Source: BOG-1155 sp963717985 (GTDB lineage: Bacteria > Desulfobacterota > Syntrophorhabdia > Syntrophorhabdales > WCHB1-27). Taken from it: 64,000 nucleotides of DNA. Shown here piece by piece: positions 51,422 through 61,561 of the stretch (its first letter is position 1; each line of letters starts with the position of its first letter). The position numbers were made by a program, and so were the translations under genes. The notes below the pieces were generated by a model. The model did no database searches and had not been told where the DNA came from. It saw nothing but the letters and a program-made list of their open reading frames with translations. The stretch spans positions 1 through 64,000 of the forward strand of contig CAVQYC010000002.1 in the NCBI GenBank assembly GCA_963717985.1, written 5' to 3'.

Positions 51422-53149
51422 ATGCAGCGAAGATCGATTCCGGCCATCCTGGAGGAGATCGGGGTCCTGCTGGAGATCGAAGGAGAGAACCCCTTCAAGG
51501 CAAAGGCGTATTACAACGCCGCGAAGGTGCTGGCGGGCCTCGACGACCTGGATTCACTCATCGCGCAGGGGCGCGTCAGGGAGATCAAGGGCATCGGGGA
51601 GACGCTCTCCGCCAAGATCATCGAGTATCACGAAACAGGAAAGATGGCATATCACGAGGAGCTGAAAAAGAGGCTCCCCGTTACGCTCATCGAGCTCCTG
51701 CCGGTGCCGAACCTGGGTGCGCGGAAGATCAGGGCGCTCTACGAGGAGCTGGGCATTACGAACCTGGCCGACCTGGAGTGCGCGTGCAAGGAGAACAGGC
51801 TCGTCCGCCTTCCGCATTTCGGTGAAAAAACGCAAGACAGGATCTTGCGGGGCATCGAGTTCTTAAGACGCCACAAGGGGGAATTCCTCTTCGGGGAAGC
51901 CTACCCGGTTGCCGCCGATTTTGCGCAGATGCTCGGGCGGGCGCATTCGGATGCGCTTGTCGAGATTTGCGGGAGCGTCAGGCGAAAGAGAGAGGTCGTC
52001 AGGAACATCGATATCCTGGTCGGTGGGGAGGATTGGGCGGCCCTGTCGCGGTATTTCACCTCCATGCCCGCGGTGGAGGAGGTGCTGGCGGAAAGCAAGG
52101 CGGAGACATCGTGCCGGACGTCCGCGGGGATTACCGTCACGTTGAGGGTGGTGGACAAAAAGTCGTTTTTCTGCGCCCTCGTCTATTTTACCGGAAGCAG
52201 GGAGCATTACGCGAGGCTCCGGGCCCTGGCTGCGACGCGGGGTTTTGTGCTCGACGAGCGCGGCCTTCTCAAAGGTGAGCGGCCCCGGGAGGTGCAGAGC
52301 GAGGTCGATGTCTACGACCGGCTGGGCCTTCAGTTTGTGCCGCCGGAGCTGCGGGAGGATATGGGCGAGATAGAGGCGGCTGAGGCGCGTAAGCTCCCCC
52401 GGCTCGTCGAGCCGGCAGACATCAAAGGGGCGCTCCACGTCCATACGGACATGAGCGACGGCACGGCCGGACTTCCGGCCATCGCGCAAAGGGCGCGGGA
52501 GATGGGCCTGTCGTACGTGGGCGTCTGCGACCACAGCAAAAGCGCCTACTACGCCGGGGGCCTTAAGGCGGACGAGGTGCGGCGGCAATGGGCAGCCATC
52601 GACGCCTTCAATGCGGAGCACCAGGATTTTTGTTTTTTCAAGGGTATCGAGAGCGATATCCTTACCGACGGAAGCCTCGATTATGACGAGGAGCTGCTTG
52701 CGGGCTTCGATTTCGTGGTTGCGTCCGTCCATTCAGGCTTCACCATGAGCCGGGCGGATATGGAGGCGCGGATCATCAGGGCGATGGAAAACCCTTACAC
52801 CACCATACTGGGCCATCCGACAGGCAGGCTCCTCCTCGCAAGGGACGCATACCAGGTGGATATGGGACGCATAATCGAGGCGGCGGCCGCCCGGCACGTG
52901 ATGATCGAGCTGAATGCGAGCCCCTACCGTCTCGATATCGACTGGCGGCACCTGAAAGACGCAAAAGCTAAAGGGCTCTTGATCGCCATCGACCCGGACG
53001 CCCATTCCGCGGCCGGGCTCGGTGAGCTTTTCTATGGAGTCGGTATTGCGAGGAAAGGCTGGCTGGAGGCATCCGACGTCGTCAATACGCGCGGCGCATC
53101 GGAGATAAGGGACCTCTTTGCGGAGGTGAAACATGGCAAAAAACATTGA
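51422..53149 (+). CDS. polX: PolX family protein: degenerate polymerase site, intact PHP nuclease
   Basis: 575 aa. Order: N-terminal 8-kDa HhH region (IKGIGETLSAKIIEYHETG, LLPVPNLGARKIRALYEELG), polymerase-beta-like palm, C-terminal PHP domain. The palm motif GSVRRKREVVRNIDILV has Asn195 where the first catalytic Asp is expected. The third carboxylate position reads VTLRVV, with Thr240 for Asp; only Asp197 remains. The PHP metal site is complete: HVHTDMSD (H339), VCDHSKSAYY, KGIESDIL, ASVHSGF, GHPTGRLL, ELNASP and IDPDAH. It is probably a 3'-5' exonuclease/phosphatase in base-excision repair without gap-filling synthesis. It overlaps nth by 17 bp. Confidence 0.9.
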   Translation: MQRRSIPAILEEIGVLLEIEGENPFKAKAYYNAAKVLAGLDDLDSLIAQGRVREIKGIGETLSAKIIEYHETGKMAYHEELKKRLPVTLIELLPVPNLGARKIRALYEELGITNLADLECACKENRLVRLPHFGEKTQDRILRGIEFLRRHKGEFLFGEAYPVAADFAQMLGRAHSDALVEICGSVRRKREVVRNIDILVGGEDWAALSRYFTSMPAVEEVLAESKAETSCRTSAGITVTLRVVDKKSFFCALVYFTGSREHYARLRALAATRGFVLDERGLLKGERPREVQSEVDVYDRLGLQFVPPELREDMGEIEAAEARKLPRLVEPADIKGALHVHTDMSDGTAGLPAIAQRAREMGLSYVGVCDHSKSAYYAGGLKADEVRRQWAAIDAFNAEHQDFCFFKGIESDILTDGSLDYDEELLAGFDFVVASVHSGFTMSRADMEARIIRAMENPYTTILGHPTGRLLLARDAYQVDMGRIIEAAAARHVMIELNASPYRLDIDWRHLKDAKAKGLLIAIDPDAHSAAGLGELFYGVGIARKGWLEASDVVNTRGASEIRDLFAEVKHGKKH

Positions 53150-53771
53150 GGCCATTATCGGAAAGCTGAAGACCATGCACGGGGCGCCCAGGGTCGAGCT
53201 TGTCTATCACAACCCGCTGGAGCTGACCGTCGCGGTCGTGCTTTCCGCCCAGTGCACCGACGAGCGGGTAAACCGCGTGACGGATGCGCTTTTCAAAAAG
53301 TATAGAACGGTGGAGGACTACCTGCTCGCGCCCGAAGGAGAGCTTGAAGAGGAAATCAGGCCGACGGGCTTCTACCGGAACAAGGCGCGGAGTCTGAAGA
53401 CCATCGCCGGCGAGCTAAAAGGAAGGTTTGGGGGTCATGTCCCCGACGACATCGATACCCTGGCGACGGTCAAGGGCATAGGGCGGAAGTCGGCCAACAT
53501 GATCGTGGGGCTCGCCTATGGAAAACCGGCCGTGATTGTCGACACGCATATGATAAGGGTGAGCGGCCGCATCGGTTTGAGCGCGGAGAAGGACCCGGAG
53601 AAGATCGAAAAAGACCTTAAGGCCCTGGCGCCGATGGATGTCTGGACGGCTTTTTCGCTCCTCATGATCCTTCACGGAAGGTACGTGTGCAAGGCGAGAA
53701 AACCCGAGTGCCCCCGCTGCCTCTTGAGGGAAGACTGCGATTACTTTACGAGCGGGGAGGCACTCTTATGA
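53133..53771 (+). CDS. nth: Endonuclease III
   Basis: 212 aa. DNA glycosylase/AP lyase for oxidised pyrimidines. The helix-hairpin-helix with catalytic Lys is VKGIGRKSANMIVGLAYG and the catalytic Asp is in VIVDTHMIRVSGR. The 4Fe-4S ligands are CKARKPECPRCLLREDC (C-X6-C-X2-C-X5-C). It begins inside the end of polX, so two base-excision-repair enzymes are coupled. Its TGA stop is the first triplet of a double-hairpin repeat. Confidence 0.95.
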   Translation: MAKNIEAIIGKLKTMHGAPRVELVYHNPLELTVAVVLSAQCTDERVNRVTDALFKKYRTVEDYLLAPEGELEEEIRPTGFYRNKARSLKTIAGELKGRFGGHVPDDIDTLATVKGIGRKSANMIVGLAYGKPAVIVDTHMIRVSGRIGLSAEKDPEKIEKDLKALAPMDVWTAFSLLMILHGRYVCKARKPECPRCLLREDCDYFTSGEALL

Positions 53772-53827
53772 GCGGGGAGGCTCCGACGGCTCCGCCGGTG
53801 GAGGGGGTGCTGAACCCCAATAATTGC
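53769..53827 (+). repeat. Double-hairpin dispersed element, copy 3
   Basis: Begins TGAGCGGGGAGGCTCCG, sharing its TGA with the nth stop, and ends AACCCCAATAATTGC. Hairpin 1 is CGGC-TCC-GCCG. Hairpin 2 is GGGGT-GCTGA-ACCCC, with a T-A pair where the other copies have C-G. GAGCGGGGAGGC is repeated 19 bp upstream inside nth. Confidence 0.8.
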
Positions 53828-53866
53828 TAGGTCCCATAGGTCCTATAAGTCCTATAAGACCTATAA
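53828..53866. repeat. AGGTCYTATA-type intergenic repeat, copy 3
   Basis: Tandem units AGGTCCCAT, AGGTCCTATA, AGTCCTATA and AGACCTATA directly follow the double-hairpin element and precede the transketolase gene. Confidence 0.75.
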
Positions 53867-53903
53867 AGAAATAATAGGAACAGAAAGCGAGGGAGGTAAT
53901 ATT

Positions 53904-55796
53904 ATGTCCTTTGAGCGTGAGAGCTTGACGGGCGACGAGATCGCCCGTCTCACAGAGCTGGGCAGGCTTGCCCGGGGCGATATCATCAGCATGACGAGTG
54001 TGGCCGCATCCGGTCACCCCGGCGGGTCGATGTCGTCCCTTGAGATGTGCCTCGTGGTGTTTTCGTGTGCAAATCTATCGGGGGCGGTCCGCGACAGGAT
54101 AGTGGTAAGCCACGGCCACACCTCGCCCGCCGTCTACGCAAGCCTTGCCCGCCTGGGCTACCTGCCGGTCGACGAGGTGGTCGCGTTTTTCAGACGGGCA
54201 AAAAGCCCTTACGAAGGTCATGTGGTCAAGGGCATCCCTTTCATCGACTGGTCCACGGGAAACCTGGGCCAGGGGCTCTCGGCGGGGTGCGGCCTTGCGC
54301 TGGCCGCCAAAGTGCGGCATGAGGACTTCCATGTCTACGTGCTCATGAGCGACGGCGAGCAGGCAAAGGGGCAGGTGGCCGAGGCGCGCCGGTTCGCGCA
54401 CAAGTACGGGCTGTCGAATATCACCGTCGTGATCGACGTCAACGGCATCCAGATCAGCGGCACGACCGATTCAGTGATGCCCGTCAATATCGGCAAGGAC
54501 TACATCGCCGACGGATGGGACGTGATCGAAGTGGACGGCCATGACACGGGCGCGCTCTACAAGGCGCTCCGGCAGGCCCGCACAACGCCGAATCCCGTCT
54601 GCATCGCAGCCCGCACCGTGATCGGGAAGGGCGTCCCCTTCATGGAGGGGAAGGCCGAGTACCACGGCAAACCCCTCAACCGGAAGGAGATGCAGGAGGC
54701 GGCGGCCGCCCTCGGCATCGAGGACAGGACCGATTACTACAGGGAGAAAAGGAAGGGCCTCTGGGAATGGCAGCCCGAGGTCGGGCCGGCCGAGGCTGCG
54801 GCGATCGATACCGGCGCGCCTTTCACCTATATGGACGACGACAAGATCGACAACAGGACCGCTTTCGGCAAGGCCCTCAAAGACATAGGAGAGAAGAACA
54901 TCCCCATGGGCAGGCCGGTCTGCGCGCTCGACTGCGACCTGTCAAGCTCCGTCAAGTCCGCCGAGTTCGCCCGCGCCTTTCCCGATTACTTTATCCAGGG
55001 CGGTGTGCAGGAGCACAACACGGCTACCGTGGGCGGGGCCCTCTCCACCATGGGCATCCTCACGTTTTTCGCCGACTTCGGCGCCTTCGGCATGGATGAG
55101 ACGTACAACCAGCAAAGGCTGAACGATATCAACAGGACCAACCTGAAGCTCGTCCTCACCCACCTCGGCCTCGACGTGGGGGAGGACGGGAAGACGCACC
55201 AGTGCATCGACTATATCGGCCTCAGCCGGAGCCTCTACCGCTTCAAGCCGGTCGTCCCGGCGGATGCGAACCAGACGGACCGCGTGGTCCGGTACGCGGC
55301 CGGGGAATGCGGGAATTTCATGATAGGCACGGGCAGGTCCCAGTGGCCGGTGGTCCATGCTGAAGACGGCGGGTTGTTTTTCAGCAACGGCTACAGGTTC
55401 GTGTACGGGCGGATGGACGTCATCCGGGAGGGCACGGACGCCGCCATCATCACGTACGGGGGGATGGTCGCCAGGGCGATAAAGATAAGGGCGGCTCTCC
55501 ACACGATGGGGAAATCGACGGCGGTGATCAACATGGCCTGCGTGACCGAGATTGACGAAGAGACGATGGCAGGTCTCCTCAATATCCCCTGTATCGTCAC
55601 CTATGAGGACCACAACCCGGAAACGGGCATCGGCGCAGGACTGGCGTGCTGGCTTCTCGACCACGGGTACAGGGGGCGGATGGCGCGCTTCGGCGTCAAG
55701 GACTACGGGCTCTCGGGCGAGACGGAGGAGCTTCTGAAGGGAGAAAAACTTGACGTCGATTCGATGGTGGAGGCGCTCAAGAAAATAATGAGGTAA
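53904..55796 (+). CDS. tkt: Transketolase (full length)
   Basis: 630 aa, single chain with both halves. It transfers two-carbon units between sugar phosphates with thiamine diphosphate (TPP). The N-terminal TPP domain has SVAASGHPGGSMSSLEM, VSHGHTSPAVYASLARLGY and the metal/diphosphate motif MSDGEQAKGQVAEA. The pyrimidine-binding domain has FIQGGVQEHNTATVGGAL, with the catalytic Glu in QEH, and GLDVGEDGKTHQ. A C-terminal swivel domain follows. AGGGAGGTAATATT precedes the ATG. It is 9 bp upstream of the AICAR transformylase gene, so both are probably on one transcript linking ribose-5-phosphate supply to purine synthesis. Confidence 0.92.
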   Translation: MSFERESLTGDEIARLTELGRLARGDIISMTSVAASGHPGGSMSSLEMCLVVFSCANLSGAVRDRIVVSHGHTSPAVYASLARLGYLPVDEVVAFFRRAKSPYEGHVVKGIPFIDWSTGNLGQGLSAGCGLALAAKVRHEDFHVYVLMSDGEQAKGQVAEARRFAHKYGLSNITVVIDVNGIQISGTTDSVMPVNIGKDYIADGWDVIEVDGHDTGALYKALRQARTTPNPVCIAARTVIGKGVPFMEGKAEYHGKPLNRKEMQEAAAALGIEDRTDYYREKRKGLWEWQPEVGPAEAAAIDTGAPFTYMDDDKIDNRTAFGKALKDIGEKNIPMGRPVCALDCDLSSSVKSAEFARAFPDYFIQGGVQEHNTATVGGALSTMGILTFFADFGAFGMDETYNQQRLNDINRTNLKLVLTHLGLDVGEDGKTHQCIDYIGLSRSLYRFKPVVPADANQTDRVVRYAAGECGNFMIGTGRSQWPVVHAEDGGLFFSNGYRFVYGRMDVIREGTDAAIITYGGMVARAIKIRAALHTMGKSTAVINMACVTEIDEETMAGLLNIPCIVTYEDHNPETGIGAGLACWLLDHGYRGRMARFGVKDYGLSGETEELLKGEKLDVDSMVEALKKIMR

Positions 55797-55805
55797 GGAG
55801 GTAAG

Positions 55806-57092
55806 ATGGCACAGATCAAAGACATGTACAAAAAGGTAGTGCAGGACAAGTTCCCCGAGACGATCACGATCGACATGGGCGGGCAGACCCTCTCCTACCG
55901 CAAGAAGGTATGGAGCATCTACGACGCGGGCGAAAAAGCGGAGATCGAGCAGGGCGTGCGCTACGGTGAAAACCCGGACCAGCCCGCGGCCCTGTACGAG
56001 CTGGTAAACGGCAATATCGCCCTGGGTGACGTGCGCTTTTTCGATTTCGATTCAGGGCTGGTGAGCAGGATCACCGAGAAGGACCAGTTGCAGGTGGGGA
56101 AGCACCCCGGCAAGATAAACCTGACCGATGTGGACAACGCGCTCAATATCCTCCGGTTCCTCGATAAGAGCCCGGCATGCGCAATTATGAAGCACAACAA
56201 CCCCTGCGGGGCCGCATACGGTGCGACGCCGGCCGAGGCCTTCGAGAAGGCGTTCTGGTGCGACCGGATCGCGGCGTTCGGCGGCGCGGTGGTGCTGACC
56301 CGCGCCCTTGACGTCGAGACGGCCCGGTTGATTTCCCAGTACTACTTCGAGGTCGTCTGCGCCCCCGATTACGACGGGGCCGCCCTGGACATCCTCAAGA
56401 AATGGAAGAACCTGAGGATCCTTCAGATAAAGGAGATCGAGAGACTCCAGAAGTACAAGACGAAGAGGATCATCGACTTCAAGTCCCTCATGGACGGCGG
56501 CCTCATCATCCAGGAATCCCAGCCCTTCACGATCAAGGGGAAGGAAGACCTGAAAGCCGCCCAGACCACGTACAAGGGCGAGGTCTACAAGGTGAAGAGG
56601 GCGCCGACGGAAAAGGAGCTGGACGATATGCTCTTCGGCTGGTACGTGGAGTCCGGGGTCAGCTCGAATTCGGCGCTCTTCGTCAAGGACGGGGCCACCG
56701 TCGCAATCGGCACGGGCGAGCAGGACAGGGTGGGCGTGGTGGAGATCGCCGTCTTCAAGGCGTACACGAAGTTCACGGACGGCCAGGTCTTCAAGAAGTT
56801 CGGCGTGCCCTATGCCGTGTTCCGCCTTGAGGCGGAAAAAGGACAGAGGCGGATGGACGACCTCAGGGAGATCGAGGAGTACGTCAAGGCGCAGAAAGGC
56901 GGGCTTCTCGGTTCCACCGTGGTCTCCGACGGCTTCTTCCCCTTCAGGGACGGCGTAGACGCAGCGATCAGGGAAGGCGCGACGGGCGTGATCCAGCCCG
57001 GCGGCTCGGAGAGGGATTTCGAGGTGATCGAGGCGTGCAACGAGGCCGGTGTGACGATGGTCTTTGCCGGCCAGCGGCTGTTCAAGCACTAA
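55806..57092 (+). CDS. AICAR transformylase domain protein without IMP cyclohydrolase
   Basis: 428 aa. It matches the transformylase part of PurH: VRYGENPDQPAALYEL, CAIMKHNNPCGAAYGATPAE (catalytic Lys-His), RIAAFGGAVVL, SGVSSNSALFVKDGATVAIG, and the end SDGFFPFRDGVDAAIREG with QPGGSERDFEVIEA. Usual bifunctional PurH is ~510-530 aa with an N-terminal MGS-like IMP-cyclohydrolase domain, which is absent; the extra ~60 N-terminal residues do not resemble it. It should formylate AICAR with 10-formyl-THF, leaving ring closure to another protein. It ends before an AGGTCYTATA repeat array. Confidence 0.85.
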   Translation: MAQIKDMYKKVVQDKFPETITIDMGGQTLSYRKKVWSIYDAGEKAEIEQGVRYGENPDQPAALYELVNGNIALGDVRFFDFDSGLVSRITEKDQLQVGKHPGKINLTDVDNALNILRFLDKSPACAIMKHNNPCGAAYGATPAEAFEKAFWCDRIAAFGGAVVLTRALDVETARLISQYYFEVVCAPDYDGAALDILKKWKNLRILQIKEIERLQKYKTKRIIDFKSLMDGGLIIQESQPFTIKGKEDLKAAQTTYKGEVYKVKRAPTEKELDDMLFGWYVESGVSSNSALFVKDGATVAIGTGEQDRVGVVEIAVFKAYTKFTDGQVFKKFGVPYAVFRLEAEKGQRRMDDLREIEEYVKAQKGGLLGSTVVSDGFFPFRDGVDAAIREGATGVIQPGGSERDFEVIEACNEAGVTMVFAGQRLFKH

Positions 57093-57129
57093 AAGCGGGT
57101 TAAAAGCCTTCTTTTTTATAGTTGTGCCT

Positions 57130-57172
57130 TAATAGGTCTTATAGGTCTTATACGTCCTATAGGACCTATTAA
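57130..57172. repeat. AGGTCYTATA-type intergenic repeat, copy 4
   Basis: AATAGGTCTTATAGGTCTT and ACGTCCTATAGGACCTATT form an imperfect inverted array ~40 bp after the AICAR transformylase stop. Confidence 0.75.
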
Positions 57173-57294
57173 GTGAGAGCCCTTTCCGGGCCCTATGCTT
57201 TTTCTGGTGAGAAAATCGTCACAATCAGGCTCGAAAGCTGAAGGAACTGCCTGGCCGCCTGTGCCGATTATGCCCTGTGCGATGCCGTTTTATG

Positions 57295-57324
57295 TTGACA
57301 AGCAGGCGCATTCATCAATATAAT
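57295..57324 (+). promoter_or_regulatory. Strong promoter of the carboxyltransferase gene
   Basis: Perfect TTGACA (57295-57300) and perfect TATAAT (57319-57324), 18-bp spacer, 47 bp before the ATG at 57372. Confidence 0.8.
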
Positions 57325-57371
57325 TGTGAAAATATTAACTATCAAAAAATACGCCTTTGGAGGGATTGAGA

Positions 57372-59093
57372 ATGAGACCTTATTTCGAGAAGATGCAAGG
57401 ATTCGGCAAGCCGGTGAAGGAGAATCCGGCCAATGCCGCGGAGATCAAAAAGGTGGAAGAGGCAATCGACGCGCTCCTTGAGGAGAAGAAGAACGCGGGG
57501 CTGCCTGCCGCGGTGCTCGCCAAGAGGGGTGAGTGGACAGTCCACCAGAGGCTCGATTACATCGTCGATCCGGGCACGTGGGCCCCTCTCCATATGCTGT
57601 ACGACCCCATGGAGGAAGAGTCGGGGACGACAGGCGTCGTGGACGGCCTGGGCAGGATAAACGGCAGGTGGTGCGTGATCATCGGGTTCGATAACAAGGT
57701 GATGGCGGGCGCGTGGATCGCGGGCCAGGCGGACAATATCCTCCGGGTCACCGATATCGCGAAGAGGCTCCATTGCCCGCTCGTCTGGCTTGTCAACTGC
57801 AGCGGCGTGAAGCTGACGGAGCAGGAAAAGGTGTATGCGAACAGGAGGGGGAACGGCACCACCTTCTTCAGGCACGCCGAGCTGAACAAGCTGGGCATCC
57901 CCGTGCTGGCGGCCATTTACGGGACCAACCCGGCGGGCGGCGGCTACCAGGGGATCAGCCCCACGCTGCTCCTCGCGCACAAGGACTGTAACATCGCCGT
58001 GGGCGGCGCGGGCATCGTCAGCGGCATGGCGCCGAAAGGCTTCTTTGATGAGGGTATGGCAGAGCAGATCATCGACGCCACGAGGAAGTTCAAGTCGGTG
58101 CCTCCGGGAAGGGTCGCAATCCACTACGACGAAACAGGCTTCTTCAAGCAGGTATTTCAGACAGAGGAATCGATCCTCGACGCGGTGAAGGAATGGGTCA
58201 CCTATCTGCCCGCCTACAACGCCAAATTCTTCAGGGTGGCCGAGCCGGCGGCGCCTGCCTTTCCGGCGGAAGACCTCTACCACGTCGTCTCATTCAACCA
58301 GAAGATGACGTATGACATCTACCAGTTCCTCTCAAGGCTCGTAGACGGCAGCGAGCACATGGAATTCCGTCCCGAATACGGCCCCGAGCTGTACACGGGA
58401 CTCGTGAAGATCGACGGGTTCCTTATCGGTGTGGTGGCGAACAAACAGGGTATGCTGCCGAAGGGCTATCCGCAGTATGCCCCTTACCCGGGCATCGGCG
58501 GCAAGTTCTACCGGGAAGGGCTCATCAAGGTGAACGAGTTCGTGACGCTCTGCGGCAGGGACAGGGTGCCTATGCTCTGGATCCAGGATACGACGGGCAT
58601 CGACGTGGGTGACATCGCGGAAAAGGCGGAGTTGCTCGGCCTCGGACAGTCTCTGATCTACTCGATAGAGCAGGCGAACGACAGTCCCATGATGACCGTG
58701 GTACTCCGGAAGGGCACGGCGGCTGCGCACTATATCATGGCCGGGCCGCAGGCGAACAACAATAACGCCTTCACCGTGGGCACGGCGACCACCGAGATAT
58801 ACGTCATGCACGGCGAGACGGCCGCGGTGGCGAGCTTTGCCAGACGGCTGGTCAAGGAGAAAGACGCGGGGAAATCCCTTGCGCCCGTGATCGAGCAGAT
58901 GAACAAGACGGTCAAGGAGTACTACGACAAGTCGAGACCGGCGTACTGCGCAAAGACGGGGATGGTCGACGAGGTAGTGAAGATGACGGACCTCAGGAAG
59001 TACTTCGTCGCCTTCGCGAACTGCTGCTACCAGAATCCGTCGTCGATCTGCCCGCAGCACCAGATGATGCTGCCGAGGATTATCAAGGGCTAA
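57372..59093 (+). CDS. gcdA: Glutaconyl-CoA decarboxylase alpha / acyl-CoA carboxyltransferase subunit
   Basis: 573 aa from the ATG at 57372 behind GGAGGGA. Carboxyltransferase with two crotonase-like halves. N-half: DYIVDPGTWAPLHMLYDP, IIGFDNKVMAGAWIAGQADN and YGTNPAGGGYQGISPTLLL. C-half: GFLIGVVANKQGMLPKGYP, MLWIQDTTGIDVGDIAEKAE and NNNNAFTVGTATTEIYVMHG. In sodium-pump glutaconyl-CoA decarboxylase this subunit moves CO2 from glutaconyl-CoA to biotin, giving crotonyl-CoA. In syntrophic aromatic degraders that step follows ring cleavage and conserves energy. No biotin-carrier or membrane subunit is next to it, so partners must be elsewhere. Confidence 0.9.
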   Translation: MRPYFEKMQGFGKPVKENPANAAEIKKVEEAIDALLEEKKNAGLPAAVLAKRGEWTVHQRLDYIVDPGTWAPLHMLYDPMEEESGTTGVVDGLGRINGRWCVIIGFDNKVMAGAWIAGQADNILRVTDIAKRLHCPLVWLVNCSGVKLTEQEKVYANRRGNGTTFFRHAELNKLGIPVLAAIYGTNPAGGGYQGISPTLLLAHKDCNIAVGGAGIVSGMAPKGFFDEGMAEQIIDATRKFKSVPPGRVAIHYDETGFFKQVFQTEESILDAVKEWVTYLPAYNAKFFRVAEPAAPAFPAEDLYHVVSFNQKMTYDIYQFLSRLVDGSEHMEFRPEYGPELYTGLVKIDGFLIGVVANKQGMLPKGYPQYAPYPGIGGKFYREGLIKVNEFVTLCGRDRVPMLWIQDTTGIDVGDIAEKAELLGLGQSLIYSIEQANDSPMMTVVLRKGTAAAHYIMAGPQANNNNAFTVGTATTEIYVMHGETAAVASFARRLVKEKDAGKSLAPVIEQMNKTVKEYYDKSRPAYCAKTGMVDEVVKMTDLRKYFVAFANCCYQNPSSICPQHQMMLPRIIKG

Positions 59094-59120
59094 AGCGCAA
59101 GAACAGTGAATAAGCTTCTC

Positions 59121-59153
59121 AAAAGGGGCGGGGGGGCCACCTCCCGCCCCTTT
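59121..59153 (+). terminator. Terminator of gcdA
   Basis: AAAGGGGCGGG pairs with CCCGCCCCTTT around a 10-nt loop, followed by TCTC. Confidence 0.85.
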
Positions 59154-59259
59154 CTCATCCTTAGCGCCTGAAAAAAGAGTTCGGGAGGTCGCAATTATTC
59201 TTGCAAAAAGACTCTAATGCCGCGCATTTATTAACGTAAAACTAATCAAAAATAAACTA

Positions 59260-59558
59260 TTGACATAAAGCTGAATAAGAGTATACTAAGGACTCCTGAG
59301 CATGAGCACATCAGGATGAGTAAACTGTTCTTTGACACATCATGCGAGACATCACAGAGGCTTTGATGCGGCGTGGTCCGTAGAAAAGCCATCGAAAGTG
59401 TTATCGTACTCCCTTTGAGGTGCGGCCACCGGGTCCTCATGGAAGTTTGTGCTTGACAAAGTACGCAGAAGGCTGGTAGAATAATCAGGTCTGCGATTGA
59501 CGCAAGTCACAAGGTTCTTTGAAAGACCTCTTGACATTCACTCAAAAGCGATTATAAT
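59260..59558 (+). promoter_or_regulatory. Three tandem promoters of the rRNA operon
   Basis: P1: TTGACA 59260-59265 and TATACT 59282-59287 (spacer 16), behind an A/T-rich UP-like stretch. P2: TTGACA 59453-59458 and TAGAAT 59477-59482 (18). P3: TTGACA 59531-59536 and TATAAT 59553-59558 (16). All point to the 16S gene, as in many multi-promoter rrn operons. Confidence 0.75.
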
Positions 59559-59594
59559 AACAACTCGCAGGATGTTTATCTGTTCTTTGACAAC
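59325..59594 (+). promoter_or_regulatory. Three boxA-like antitermination motifs in the rRNA leader
   Basis: CTGTTCTTTGACA (59325-59337), GGTTCTTTGAAA (59513-59524) and CTGTTCTTTGACAAC (59580-59594). They resemble the boxA site bound by NusB-NusE. A fourth copy precedes the 23S gene. Confidence 0.6.
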
Positions 59595-59640
59595 AAAAAA
59601 TAGTTAGGCCCCTATTTTAACAGTTCAGGTGTCAAGTTCT

Positions 59641-61211
<1,571 letters not shown>

Positions 61212-61264
61212 AAACAAAGTAGGGGCCTGCTATTTTTTGCAGAATTTATCGAAGTACATCGACT

Positions 61265-61341
<77 letters not shown>

Positions 61342-61431
61342 CTGGCAACGACGAGTTGACGAGTGGGGGGCTTAAGAGTTTTTAGACTCCGACTTCGAAC
61401 TCCGGAACTATAGAGTGTGTGTAGATGTGTT

Positions 61432-61507
61432 GGGGGTGTAGCTCAGTTGGGAGAGCGCCTGCCTTGCACGCAGGAGGTCATCGGTTCAAGCCCGTTCACC
61501 TCCACCA
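61432..61507 (+). tRNA. tRNA-Ala (TGC) in the 16S-23S spacer
   Basis: 76-nt cloverleaf: acceptor GGGGGTG/CACCTCC with one G-T pair, anticodon loop CTTGCAC (TGC), T-loop TTCAAGC, encoded CCA. Confidence 0.96.
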
Positions 61508-61527
61508 GTCAGAAAAGTTGGATCCGA

Positions 61528-61543
61528 TTGTTCTTTGACAACT
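61528..61543 (+). promoter_or_regulatory. boxA-like motif before 23S rRNA
   Basis: TTGTTCTTTGACAACT, matching the leader copies; bacterial rRNA operons commonly repeat boxA in the spacer. Confidence 0.6.
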
Positions 61544-61561
61544 GAATATGAAGTAATGATT

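Noticed and set aside
56052..57089. 345-codon minus-strand ORF over the AICAR transformylase gene
   Set aside because: Antisense shadow of a conserved gene, with composition typical of reversed GC-rich codons.
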